The notes: generated by a model from the letters alone, not told the origin. A stretch of DNA of 10,188 nt from an uncultured Desulfobacca sp. (GCA_937958145.1 CALGOE010000224.1:1-10188), one strand, 5' to 3'; counted from the first letter of the stretch, positions 1 to 7,571 are shown. A program made the numbers and translations.

Positions 1-2405
1 ATGGCGCGCACCTGATCCTCATCATCCACCAGGAGGATGGTCCCGGAACCCCGGACAAAGCGCCAGGGTTGGGTTTCTTGCGGCGCAATGGCCCGTTTGG
101 AAACGGGTAAGTAAAGATGGAACGTGGTGCCGAAGGAGGCCTCAGAATCCAGCTCAATGATCCCCTGATGATTCTTGATGATGGAATAGACCGAGGCCAG
201 GCTGGGGCGAACCTCCAGGCCGAGATCATCGGCCATGACAAAGGGCTCGAAGATCTTGCCTTTCAGCCCCTCATCCAAGACCAGGGCCGGGACCTGTAAA
301 GAGATATACAGATAGGGGCCGGGGAGGCGGCCGTAGGGTTGACAGAACTCCTCCGTCAGCACCGTCTGCTCGGTGGTAATGATCACTTCCCGGGCCTTGC
401 CTCCCTGGGGCCGGACCATGAGCAACAGGTTCACCAGGACCTGCTCAAAATGGCTGGGATCCACTTCCGCCGGTGGCAGATCCGGCGCCAACTGGCGCTG
501 GATGCGCAGGTTCTTATGGGAAAAACGGAAAAGTTTAACCACCTTATCGACGAGCAGGTTGAGATCCAAAGGCTTGGGACTGAACCGGCGCCGCCCGAAA
601 GAGAGCAATTGATCGATGAGATCGGCCCCCCGGCTCACTTCCTGCTCGATCTGTTTCAGATCCGCCTGGGCCGGCGCCCCCTCCCTGGTGTCGGCCAACA
701 ATAAACCGGTGAGGATCATGATGTTGACCAGGATATCATTAAAATTGCGCGCCCAACCCTCGGCCAGGGTTCCCATCGCTTCCAATTGTTGTTGCTGGAT
801 GAGCTGGCGCTCCATTTTTTTCATGGCCGTAATATCATTAAACATGGCAAAAGCGCCCACGTAGCGGCCGTCTTCAATGATGGGCACCGAACTCATGATC
901 ACGGCCACGGGATCCCGATCCGGGGTCAGGAGCTCCAATTCGTGTTGGGCCACCTGGCCTTTTTTATTCTGGGCCAACAGATTGCCCAGGATCTTGCGGT
1001 TTTCCCGCTCGAAAAAGCCGAAGATCTCCTTGCCCTCCGGATGGGGTTCGCCAAAGATCTCCCGGAGCCGGTGATTGGCAAACTTGATAATCCCCTGCTC
1101 ATCAATAATCCAAATGCCCTCATAGGCATTCTCCACCAATTCCTGATAACGCCGCTCCGAGATCTCCAGTTTGCGATGCAGGAGGGCGCTGTCCAGGGCC
1201 ATGGCAATCTGGTGGGCGAAATTCATGACCATTTCTTTGTCCATCTCGGTGATCTTCGGATCCTGGCGGACCCGGTCGGCCAGGATAACGCCGATCACCT
1301 TGCCCCGGACGGCAATGGGGGCCAGGATAAAGGCCTTGGGCTGAAACAACCGGATGAGCGGGTTTTCCCGGTTGATGCGGCTGTGGGCCACATCATTGAT
1401 CACCAGCGGGATGCCGTTGATGGCCACCCGAGCCACGACGTTGTCAATTTTCGTGACCGGAATCTTGTAATCTTTGACCCGGTCATAGAGCTGGGGATCA
1501 ATGCCGACGCCGCAATGGATTTCCAGATGATTGGTCTGTTCATTGAGCAAAAAAACCCCGGCCCGATCCAATTTGACAAACCGCACCAAGAAACTCAGGG
1601 TAACATGCAACAGTCCCCGGACATCCACCGCACTCAGAGCCGCCATGCAGGTCTCGGGCAGCGTCATGAGCTGATCGATTTTTTCTTTTAACTGCAGATT
1701 CAGATGGTGGACTTCATCATATTTCTTTTTGAGCAGGTCTTTGTCCCGTTCCAGTTCCTGGATGGTATCCCGGAGGAGCCGCCAGGGTAAAAAGAGCTGG
1801 CGCAGCCATTTCCTCAGACCGGCCCGCTCCTGCCAGCGGCACTGGTATTCGCAGTAGTCGTCCCCGCGAAAATAACAGCGGCTTTCCTCCACGTGTCCGG
1901 GTGGCAGCTGCCAGATCGTCGGCATGGCCTCTAAGATCCCCTGATTATACAAACAGAAATCTGCATCAGCCGGGATATGGCGAAAATACCGGAAGCGGAT
2001 GGTGGCCTGGCATTTCCCGGTGAAAAAGACCTCTACGGTCTTGTTGCGGTTAAATTTATCGCTGATGGTCTGAATCCGGCGCAGGGCATGGCGGGGAGTA
2101 CCGAAGAAATGGGCCAGGATGCGCTGAATATAGCCGAACTTCTGGTGGGTGGCGGCGTAGCTGCCGATCTTTCTGGCAATCTGGTCATCTTGCGACAGCC
2201 GCCGGGCATTCTTAAAGAGGGCAATGACCACGTCACTGGAAACCCAATTGTTGCTGTCTGAGAGAAATTCCCGGGGATTGTCCAGGCCGTCGATGTCCGG
2301 ATGCAGGTCCTGGAGCAGAGCCGGGACCCGGTCCGGAAAATACTCCTGGAAATAATCAATGATCACTTTGGTATTTACACAGCCATGGTGTTTTTCCATG
2401 TTCAT
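1..2405 (-). CDS. Hybrid sensor histidine kinase (degenerate, probable pseudokinase), C-terminus cut by window edge
   Basis: The reading frame is open from ATG 2405 to position 1 with no stop, about 801 residues. The N-terminal ~190 residues end in a GDDYCEYQC motif (C185), typical of V4R-like/heme-NO-binding-like sensor domains of delta-proteobacterial signalling proteins. A GAF domain (~250-400), a PAS domain (~416-530, SERRYQELVENAYEGIWIID), a HisKA-like helical pair (~540-610), an HATPase_c-like domain (~640-770) and a receiver start (TILLVDDEDQVR, ~785 on) follow. The scaffold is recognisable (MGTLAEGWARNFNDIL, KIFEPF, SFGTTFHLYLP). However, the HisKA His is Arg553, the N-box Asn is Met663, and the G1 (DxGxG) and G2 (GLGL) boxes are absent. 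I infer no autophosphorylation; it may sense and signal through its receiver or a partner kinase. In-frame ATGs at 2411 and 2399 are alternatives; 2405 has AGGA five bases upstream. It is divergent from the acyltransferase operon. Confidence 0.9.
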   Translation of the reverse strand, partial: MNMEKHHGCVNTKVIIDYFQEYFPDRVPALLQDLHPDIDGLDNPREFLSDSNNWVSSDVVIALFKNARRLSQDDQIARKIGSYAATHQKFGYIQRILAHFFGTPRHALRRIQTISDKFNRNKTVEVFFTGKCQATIRFRYFRHIPADADFCLYNQGILEAMPTIWQLPPGHVEESRCYFRGDDYCEYQCRWQERAGLRKWLRQLFLPWRLLRDTIQELERDKDLLKKKYDEVHHLNLQLKEKIDQLMTLPETCMAALSAVDVRGLLHVTLSFLVRFVKLDRAGVFLLNEQTNHLEIHCGVGIDPQLYDRVKDYKIPVTKIDNVVARVAINGIPLVINDVAHSRINRENPLIRLFQPKAFILAPIAVRGKVIGVILADRVRQDPKITEMDKEMVMNFAHQIAMALDSALLHRKLEISERRYQELVENAYEGIWIIDEQGIIKFANHRLREIFGEPHPEGKEIFGFFERENRKILGNLLAQNKKGQVAQHELELLTPDRDPVAVIMSSVPIIEDGRYVGAFAMFNDITAMKKMERQLIQQQQLEAMGTLAEGWARNFNDILVNIMILTGLLLADTREGAPAQADLKQIEQEVSRGADLIDQLLSFGRRRFSPKPLDLNLLVDKVVKLFRFSHKNLRIQRQLAPDLPPAEVDPSHFEQVLVNLLLMVRPQGGKAREVIITTEQTVLTEEFCQPYGRLPGPYLYISLQVPALVLDEGLKGKIFEPFVMADDLGLEVRPSLASVYSIIKNHQGIIELDSEASFGTTFHLYLPVSKRAIAPQETQPWRFVRGSGTILLVDDEDQVRA

Positions 2406-2470
2406 CACCATCCTGGTGAGAAAAACTGTGCCTGCAGAGAGGCCGTCCTGGCCTTGGGGACCTGTCCGAG

Positions 2471-2540
2471 CAGACCGCAACCGGCGCCTTGGCCGAAAAA
2501 TCGCTCCCGGAAGACCGGGGAGGAATGCTCAGACCGCAAC
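2471..2540 (-). repeat. 11-bp direct repeat flanking the hairpin in the kinase leader
   Basis: CAGACCGCAAC occurs at 2471-2481 and again at 2530-2540 (GTTGCGGTCTG in the kinase mRNA sense), 59 bp apart. The copies bracket the terminator-like hairpin at 2496-2522. Bases just outside differ but are similarly GC-rich. They could be protein-binding sites on the leader DNA or RNA, or remnants of a local duplication; there is no direct evidence for either. Confidence 0.4.
2496..2522 (-). terminator. Terminator-like hairpin in the leader of the kinase gene
   Basis: In the minus-strand sense the sequence CTCCCCGG-TCTT-CCGGGAG forms a 7-bp GC-rich stem with one bulged C and a 4-nt loop. CGA and five T residues follow. 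It sits about 90 nt upstream of the kinase start with no other minus-strand gene upstream in the window. It therefore looks more like an attenuator in the kinase 5' leader than the end of another transcript. The T-tract is short, so efficiency is uncertain. Confidence 0.4.
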
Positions 2541-2607
2541 GGTTTATTTCAGAAAATGAAACATTAATTTTGATTTGTGTTCAATAATATTAACATTTTG
2601 TGTTTCT

Positions 2608-2635
2608 AGAGTACCCCTAATTTTCATTTTGTCAA
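2608..2635 (-). promoter_or_regulatory. Possible sigma70-type promoter for the kinase gene
   Basis: A perfect TTGACA lies on the minus strand (2635-2630). A poor -10 candidate TACTCT (2613-2608) follows after a 16-bp spacer. The -35 match is good and the region is AT-rich, but the -10 matches only three of six consensus bases. If used, it gives a leader of about 200 nt that includes the terminator-like hairpin. Confidence 0.3.
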
Positions 2636-2719
2636 TTAATTTCAACATTAAAGTTTGAATAATTTAACGTTTTTGCGCTCACACCGAAAATTCCCCCCCC
2701 AGACCCCTGTCCGCGCCGA

Positions 2720-2747
2720 GGTTGATCAACCGGCCTTGGATCAAAGG
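2720..2747. promoter_or_regulatory. Two adjacent GATC-centred palindromes, candidate operator
   Basis: GGTTGATCAACC (2720-2731) is a perfect 12-bp palindrome. CCTTGGATCAAAGG (2734-2747) is a palindrome with one mismatched pair. Their centres are 15 bp apart. They lie in the divergent spacer about 110-135 bp before the acyltransferase start. Dimeric repressors such as TetR or GntR family members bind such sites, but no regulator gene of that type is in the window. The assignment is inference. Confidence 0.35.
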
Positions 2748-2826
2748 TTGCCACAGGTTTGTGACATCCGTCCCATCTGTTCTGTTTAACTAACTGAGAT
2801 AACAATAGAATCCTGGCTATCAAATC

Positions 2827-2844
2827 AACCGGCACAACCGGCAC
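2827..2844 (+). repeat. Tandem 9-bp repeat abutting the ribosome-binding site
   Basis: AACCGGCAC is repeated twice head to tail (2827-2835, 2836-2844), directly before the AGGAGG at 2845-2850. The 10-mer ATCAACCGGC at the start of the first copy also occurs at 2725-2734, overlapping the upstream palindrome. This links the two elements and suggests a shared recognition sequence or a slippage-prone tract controlling translation of the acyltransferase. Confidence 0.5.
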
Positions 2845-2856
2845 AGGAGGATGGCC

Positions 2857-3834
2857 ATGGCTAAACCGATCACGACAGCACGCAACCTCAGTAAGTTTTG
2901 TCAGATGCCTTTAAGTCGGCATCTGGCCCCCCGCTTACCCTTCCCCCTTTCCCAAAGCTTTGTCAGTCTCTTGGGGCGCCTCTATTATTGGCGGCATCCC
3001 GGGGAGCGGGACCTGATCTGCCGCACCGTCGACCGGGTGTTTGCCCAGCAGCCGCGGCGCCGCCGGCGTTCCCTTCACCGCCTGATCTTCCAGGGGATCT
3101 ATCGCCACTACCAGGAAAAGTTGTTTCTGGCCTATGGCCCGGAGAGCGCGGTGCGCCAGCTCTTGACCGATTCCCTGGAGTGGCAGGGCCGCAGCGCCCT
3201 CAACGCAGCTCTGGCCCACGGGCGGGGGGTGATCATGGTCACCGGTCATTTCGGCGCGGTGGAATTTCTGCCCGCGGCCCTGGGTCTCCAGGGTTATCCG
3301 GTGGCCGTCATCGTCCGCCCCCAGACGCCCGCCTTGGCTGCGTCCATGGCCGAACGGGCCGCTTTGGTCAATCTGACGCTCATTATCCCTGAAAACGGCA
3401 AGGTCCTGCCGGCAGCCCTGCGGGCTTTGCGGGAGGGACGGATTCTCATCACCGAGATGGACGAGTTTGAGATGTGGCGCCGCCAGCCCGATGAACAGGT
3501 TCCTTTCCTGGGATTCAACCTTCCCAGTGACCGCACCCTGGATGTCTTGCACAAACGCTCTCAGGCGCCTTTGGTAACGGCCCTGGTCCAGCGTCGCCCC
3601 CGGCGCCGCTATCTGGTGGACATTCAGACGCCGGCGGCTGCCAGGCCGGGACAGAAAATTGCTCACCAGTGTCTGGCCCGCTTGGAGGAGGCCATCTGGT
3701 CAGCGCCGCAGCAATGGTACCAGTGGAAAGAATTCGGCAAACTGGTCGCCACCTTGCCGGCCCGGGAATGGCCGGCACTCCCGGCGCCGGGGACGTTGGC
3801 CCCACCGCAGTTGGCCGGGTTGGCCCCGGCCTAA
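2857..3834 (+). CDS. LpxL/HtrB-like lysophospholipid acyltransferase (copy 1)
   Basis: The 325-residue product is a member of the LPLAT/lipid A acyltransferase superfamily, which transfers acyl chains from acyl-ACP or acyl-CoA to a lipid acceptor at the cytoplasmic face of the inner membrane. The catalytic HX4E motif is H131-E136 in GHFGAVEFLPAAL. A second conserved acidic motif is ITEMDEFEMW (E200-D202). The C-terminal PQQWYQWKEFGK (W287) matches the family's P-QW-W ending. There is a short hydrophobic N-terminal stretch (~25-45) but no clear multi-pass membrane region. ATG 2857 is preferred over ATG 2851 because AGGAGG (2845-2850) abuts 2851 but sits six bases from 2857. It is the first gene of an operon with the synthase (42-bp gap). 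The protein at 7925-8911 is its paralogue. The acceptor (lipid A, phospholipid or another glycolipid) cannot be told from sequence. Confidence 0.88.
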   Translation: MAKPITTARNLSKFCQMPLSRHLAPRLPFPLSQSFVSLLGRLYYWRHPGERDLICRTVDRVFAQQPRRRRRSLHRLIFQGIYRHYQEKLFLAYGPESAVRQLLTDSLEWQGRSALNAALAHGRGVIMVTGHFGAVEFLPAALGLQGYPVAVIVRPQTPALAASMAERAALVNLTLIIPENGKVLPAALRALREGRILITEMDEFEMWRRQPDEQVPFLGFNLPSDRTLDVLHKRSQAPLVTALVQRRPRRRYLVDIQTPAAARPGQKIAHQCLARLEEAIWSAPQQWYQWKEFGKLVATLPAREWPALPAPGTLAPPQLAGLAPA

Positions 3835-3876
3835 GGTCTGTCTGCTGACAGCTCTCTTTTTCAGGAGGAAGGAATT

Positions 3877-5196
3877 ATGTTGAGCGGCAAGATCATCAAT
3901 CTGAAACGGGTCGTGATCACGGGGATGGGATTGGTATCGCCGTTGGGCAATAATGTGGCCGCTTCCTGGCAGAATCTGCTGGCCGGCCGTTCGGGTCTGG
4001 ACCGGATCAAGAAATTCGCCGCGGCCACGCCGGCCTTCCAGGAGCAGTACAAGACGCCGGCAGATTTCCCTCTCATTGCCGGTGAAGTGAAGGATTTTGA
4101 CTTCAAAGAGGTTTTGGCTGCCAGCAAACCGGATCTGACCAAGGAGGACCTGAAGCTGGCCAAATACACCGATGATTTCACCCAATATGCCCTCTGTGCC
4201 AGCTATGAAGCCCTGCAGCAGGCGAAGTTAAAACCGGCTGACCTCGATCCGGAGCGCCTGGGGACGATCATCGCCACGGGCATGGGGGGGGTGGCCAGTT
4301 GGGAGGAGGCCTACCGGAAGTTGCACGAAGGTGGCGTGAAAAAGGTTTCCCCTTTTATGGTGCCGCGGCTGCTGCCCAACCTGGCTGCCGGCAATGTGGC
4401 CATTAGCATCGGCGCCCAGGGGCCGAATACGGCGTTGTCCAGCGCCTGCGCGGCCGGCGGCCAGGCCATCGGGGCGGCGTTCCGATCCATCCAGTTGGGC
4501 GAAGCCGACGTCATGCTGGCCGGCGGCGCTGAAGCCGCCATTACGCCGCTGACCATTGCCGGCTTCTATCGCATGGGGGCGTTGGCCACCGGCTTTAACG
4601 ACAATCCCGCCGCCGCCAGTCGGCCCTTTGATCAGGGACATGCCGGCTTTGTCATCGCCGAGGGTGCCGGCATCCTGGTCCTGGAAGAATTGACCCACGC
4701 CCTGAACCGGGGAGCCCCCATCCTGGCGGAATTGGCCGGATTCGGCATGTGTGGGGACGGCCACCACATCACCGATCCAGATCTCCAGGGCGCCATCCGC
4801 TGTATGCGCCGGGCCTTGGCCGACGCCGGCCTCGAGCCCCAGGAAATAGATTACATCAATCCGCACGCCACGTCCACCCCGGTGGGTGACCGCAACGAGG
4901 CCCGAGCCATCGGCCAGCTTTTCCCCCACCGGCCTCTGGTGAGTGCGACCAAATCCCAGACCGGCCACCTTTTGGGGGCGGCGGGTGCCATGGAAGCTAT
5001 CTATACGGTCCTGTCCGTGTCTCACGGCATCATCCCGCCGACTCTTAACCTGGACCAGATCGACCCGGAATGCACCCACCTGGCCGTGACCTCCAACCAA
5101 CCGGTGTCAGGCGCCATCCGGGCCGCACTGTCCAATTCCTTCGGTTTCGGCGGCACCAATGCCGCCCTGGTCTTCAAGGCATATCGGGGCAATTAA
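3877..5196 (+). CDS. Beta-ketoacyl-ACP synthase, FabF (KAS II)-like
   Basis: The 439-residue thiolase-fold enzyme performs decarboxylative Claisen condensation of malonyl-ACP with an acyl primer, lengthening the chain by two carbons. The N-terminus RVVITGMGLVSPLGN is characteristic. The Cys-His-His triad is intact: C191 (ALSSACAAGG), H330 (NPHATSTP) and H364 with K359 (TKSQTGHLLGAAG). The C-terminal NSFGFGGTNAAL gating loop is present. The His loop reads NPHAT instead of the usual NAHGT. The stretch before the active Cys is about 28 residues longer than in E. coli FabF (Cys near 163), mostly an acidic insertion near residues 45-95. An AGGAGG lies eight bases before the ATG. It sits 42 bp after the acyltransferase and 21 bp before the dehydrogenase. 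Without neighbouring acpP, fabD or fabG it is more likely an accessory, pathway-specific KAS than the housekeeping FabF. Confidence 0.92.
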   Translation: MLSGKIINLKRVVITGMGLVSPLGNNVAASWQNLLAGRSGLDRIKKFAAATPAFQEQYKTPADFPLIAGEVKDFDFKEVLAASKPDLTKEDLKLAKYTDDFTQYALCASYEALQQAKLKPADLDPERLGTIIATGMGGVASWEEAYRKLHEGGVKKVSPFMVPRLLPNLAAGNVAISIGAQGPNTALSSACAAGGQAIGAAFRSIQLGEADVMLAGGAEAAITPLTIAGFYRMGALATGFNDNPAAASRPFDQGHAGFVIAEGAGILVLEELTHALNRGAPILAELAGFGMCGDGHHITDPDLQGAIRCMRRALADAGLEPQEIDYINPHATSTPVGDRNEARAIGQLFPHRPLVSATKSQTGHLLGAAGAMEAIYTVLSVSHGIIPPTLNLDQIDPECTHLAVTSNQPVSGAIRAALSNSFGFGGTNAALVFKAYRGN

Positions 5197-5217
5197 GGGA
5201 GAACTAAGGAGGCGATA

Positions 5218-6150
5218 ATGGCAGCAAACAGGATAAAAAAGGTTTTAGTGCTCGGGGCCGGGTTGATGGGACGGCAGATTGCCTTCCAATGCGCCTTGTT
5301 TGATGTGGACGTGGCCCTCTACTGCCGGTCTGAAATCTCTTTGGCCAGAGCCCGCCGCCATCTCAAGCGCTATGCCCAATATCTGGTCCAGGGCGGCCAT
5401 ATAACCCCGGAGTGGGCCGCAGCAGCCCACGAGCGGATTACACTCTGCCTCGATGCGGAAGCAGCCGCCGCCGGTGCTGATCTGGTGAGCGAATCGGTGA
5501 GCGAAGATTTGGCGGTGAAAAAGCAGGTATGGCGGCAGTTTGGTCCCTTGCTGCCCCCGCAGGCCATCTTGACGACCAATTCTTCGGTGATTTTTCCTTC
5601 GGAAATGGCAGCAGCCAGCGGCCGCCCGGAGCGGTTTTTGGGCTGGCACTTCCATCAGCTCTGTTTCATTAAAAATGTGGTGGATGTCATGCCCCATGCG
5701 GGGACGGACCCCGCCTGCGTGGCGGCCGTGGCGGCGTTCTCCCGATCCTTGCAGCTCCAACCCATTGTCTTGCGGAAAGAACACCGGGGCTATGTCTTCA
5801 ACGCCATGCTGGTCCGGTTCCTGGCTGCAGCCCTGGAACTGGCCGTAACCGAGGTGGCCGACATTGAGGATATCGACCGGGCCTGGATGACCGTCATGCA
5901 AACCGCCCAGGGCCCCTTCGGCCTCATGGACAGCGTCGGTCTGGATACCGTAGCCAATATTCTGCGGGTCGGCCTGGCGGTGGAGTCGGACAACCCCCTG
6001 TACCCCCGGGCCTTGGCGTGGCTGCAGCCCAAGCTTGACCAGGGGCATCTGGGTCTGAAAGCGGGACAGGGGTTCTATAGTTACACCCGGCCCAAACTGC
6101 CGCGGGAGCGGCGGCAGGCCGCAGCCCGGCAAGAGGAGCGGGCCGGTTAG
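5218..6150 (+). CDS. 3-hydroxyacyl-CoA dehydrogenase family protein
   Basis: The 310-residue product has the two-domain layout of L-3-hydroxyacyl-CoA dehydrogenases: an NAD-binding Rossmann fold with GAGLMG at 13-18, then a helical C-terminal domain (GPFGLMDSVGLD). The family interconverts 3-keto and 3-hydroxyacyl thioesters. Catalytic positions aligned by spacing are S123 (TNSS), H144 (GWHFHQL) and N195 (YVFN). The Glu that normally pairs with the His twelve residues on is Asp156, and the usual HFFNP reads HFHQL. These changes suggest altered substrate or rate. The VMPHAGTDP segment also recalls L-gulonate dehydrogenase/lambda-crystallin relatives. AAGGAGG lies five bases before the ATG and only 21 bp separate it from the synthase, so the genes are co-translated. 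A natural role is reducing the synthase's 3-keto product, but this is inferred. Its stop lies 30 bp from the convergent FadL gene with no obvious terminator between. Confidence 0.85.
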   Translation: MAANRIKKVLVLGAGLMGRQIAFQCALFDVDVALYCRSEISLARARRHLKRYAQYLVQGGHITPEWAAAAHERITLCLDAEAAAAGADLVSESVSEDLAVKKQVWRQFGPLLPPQAILTTNSSVIFPSEMAAASGRPERFLGWHFHQLCFIKNVVDVMPHAGTDPACVAAVAAFSRSLQLQPIVLRKEHRGYVFNAMLVRFLAAALELAVTEVADIEDIDRAWMTVMQTAQGPFGLMDSVGLDTVANILRVGLAVESDNPLYPRALAWLQPKLDQGHLGLKAGQGFYSYTRPKLPRERRQAAARQEERAG

Positions 6151-6180
6151 CCTTACTGTGGTCGGCGGACGTGGAGACGC

Positions 6181-7413
6181 TTAAAACTTATAGGCCATGG
6201 AGAAGCCCAGGGAATGATTATCGCTCTTGTACTTGCCGTTGGCCTGCAGTCCCGGCGGCAGCGGCACGCCGTTAATGGTCAGCACATTGGCCTTGGACCG
6301 GTTTTCCGAGAGGATGTAGTTGTAGGCAAAACCCAGCGTGAAGCGGTCAATCTCCAGATCGCCGCCGAAGGTAAAGATATGGCGGTTGGCGTCTGGGACG
6401 GTGGGATCAAACGTACTGCTGGGCACCGGCGTCAGGTCGTAAATATACCCGGCCCGGACCTTCATGCCCGGACGGATCTGATAGTTGCCGCCCAAGCGGA
6501 AGGCCCAGGCATCCTGCCAACGTTTTTCCTGTAAGATGGTGGTCGTGGGACCCGGCAGGGGTTGGCTCAGATCCAGGCGGAGATAGTCATACGTGGACCA
6601 GCCCGTCCAGGTGACGTCAAACTCCATGACGAGCGGCTGCCAGGAGCTCACCGCAATCCCCCAGGTGAGGGAAGGGGGATACACCACCACGGCGTCACCC
6701 CTGACCGGCGCCAGCCAGGCCAACTTCAGATCACCGCTGTGGTTTACCCGCACTTCGCTGCGATAGGCCAGTCCCAGCTTCACCCCCTGGACAGGCTCGT
6801 AGAGGAGGCCGAAATTATACCCCAACCCTATGCCGTCCCCCTCAAAGTCGCTCTTTAACTCGGCAAAGGGCCCCAGAAGAGTCCGGCGCTGGATATTCAC
6901 CTTGGACCACAGGACGTTAAAGCCGACGGCGATGGAGAGGTTGTCCACGACCTTGAACGCCGCCACCGGATTGACGTTAAAGGTTTGCAGATGGGACAGG
7001 GTGGTGAGATAACGCCCGGCCCAACTGGGCGGCCAAGTTGTGCCCAAGCCGAACGGTGAAAAAATGCCGACCCCGAACACCAAGCGGTCGGTGACCGGCA
7101 GAACGCCATACGTGGCCGGTATGGCAAAGATTTTGTGCTTCCCTGTGGTGTAGCTGCCCAGCGGTGAGAGGTAGGTTCGGTTGGTGGAACTGAAGACGGT
7201 GTGGGCATAGATCTGCGGGCGCCGGAGTTGCGTCAAACCGGCGGGATTGTAGAAGATGGCGGATGGATCATCAGCTTGGGCCACAAAGGCATTCCCTTGG
7301 GCCATGGCTGCGGTTCCCTGCTGCAGGATGGCGAAACCTGCCGCCCATCCGGAACTGGCCGGAAACACCACAAGACCCAAGGCGAGGACAACGATACCGA
7401 CATATCTGGCCAC
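6181..7413 (-). CDS. FadL/OmpP1-family outer-membrane long-chain fatty acid transporter
   Basis: The 410-residue product (from GTG 7413) is an outer-membrane beta-barrel that moves hydrophobic molecules such as long-chain fatty acids inward. The signal peptide is ARYVGIVVLALGLVVFPASS, cleaved near GWA-AGF. The mature N-terminus AGFAILQQGTAAMAQGNAF and the SAIFYNPAGL motif (NPAG at 56-59) are the hallmark of the FadL hatch region. The rest alternates aromatic and polar residues in strand-like fashion and ends in Phe (SMAYKF), the usual barrel-assembly signal. GTG 7413 is chosen because AGGAG lies seven bases upstream and a good promoter fires near 7460. A TTG at 7455 would leave almost no leader and spoil the signal peptide. 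It is convergent with the KAS/dehydrogenase operon. The transported substrate could be aromatic or hydrocarbon rather than fatty acid, as in TodX-type relatives. Confidence 0.9.
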   Translation of the reverse strand: MARYVGIVVLALGLVVFPASSGWAAGFAILQQGTAAMAQGNAFVAQADDPSAIFYNPAGLTQLRRPQIYAHTVFSSTNRTYLSPLGSYTTGKHKIFAIPATYGVLPVTDRLVFGVGIFSPFGLGTTWPPSWAGRYLTTLSHLQTFNVNPVAAFKVVDNLSIAVGFNVLWSKVNIQRRTLLGPFAELKSDFEGDGIGLGYNFGLLYEPVQGVKLGLAYRSEVRVNHSGDLKLAWLAPVRGDAVVVYPPSLTWGIAVSSWQPLVMEFDVTWTGWSTYDYLRLDLSQPLPGPTTTILQEKRWQDAWAFRLGGNYQIRPGMKVRAGYIYDLTPVPSSTFDPTVPDANRHIFTFGGDLEIDRFTLGFAYNYILSENRSKANVLTINGVPLPPGLQANGKYKSDNHSLGFSMAYKF

Positions 7414-7466
7414 GACTCGACTCCTCTGTTTTTCGGAATCACTGCAGGCTGGCAAATTATTCAGCC

Positions 7467-7495
7467 CTTATATCATATTTTTAATCATCTGCCAA
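7467..7495 (-). promoter_or_regulatory. Sigma70-type promoter for the fadL-like gene
   Basis: On the minus strand TTGGCA (7495-7490) and TATAAG (7472-7467) are separated by exactly 17 bp, each matching five of six consensus bases. The predicted transcript starts near 7460, giving a leader of roughly 47 nt to the GTG at 7413. This agrees with the chosen start codon. Confidence 0.6.
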
Positions 7496-7571
7496 ATATT
7501 ATTTTAGGATTTTTTAAAATAATCGCTTCCTGTGGGATGTTTGCCAGATGCTCTCGGGGGGAAGCTTGACT

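Noticed and set aside
117..1691. Plus-strand open frames opposite the kinase gene (for example 786-1691)
   Set aside because: They lie antisense to a continuous minus-strand frame with clear GAF, PAS and kinase-like domains, and their products are His/Gln/Asp-rich nonsense with no ribosome-binding sites.
2851..2856. ATG at 2851 as the start of the first acyltransferase
   Set aside because: The AGGAGG directly abuts it, leaving no spacer; ATG 2857 has a normal six-base spacing.
2935..6132. Long minus-strand frames opposite the acyltransferase, synthase and dehydrogenase (for example 4228-5100, 5245-6132)
   Set aside because: They are shadows of high-GC codon usage; the plus-strand frames have intact catalytic motifs and good ribosome-binding sites.
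7414..7455. TTG start at 7455 for the fadL-like gene
   Set aside because: It would put about 14 polar residues before the signal peptide and starts only a few bases after the predicted transcript start; the GTG at 7413 has AGGAG at proper spacing.
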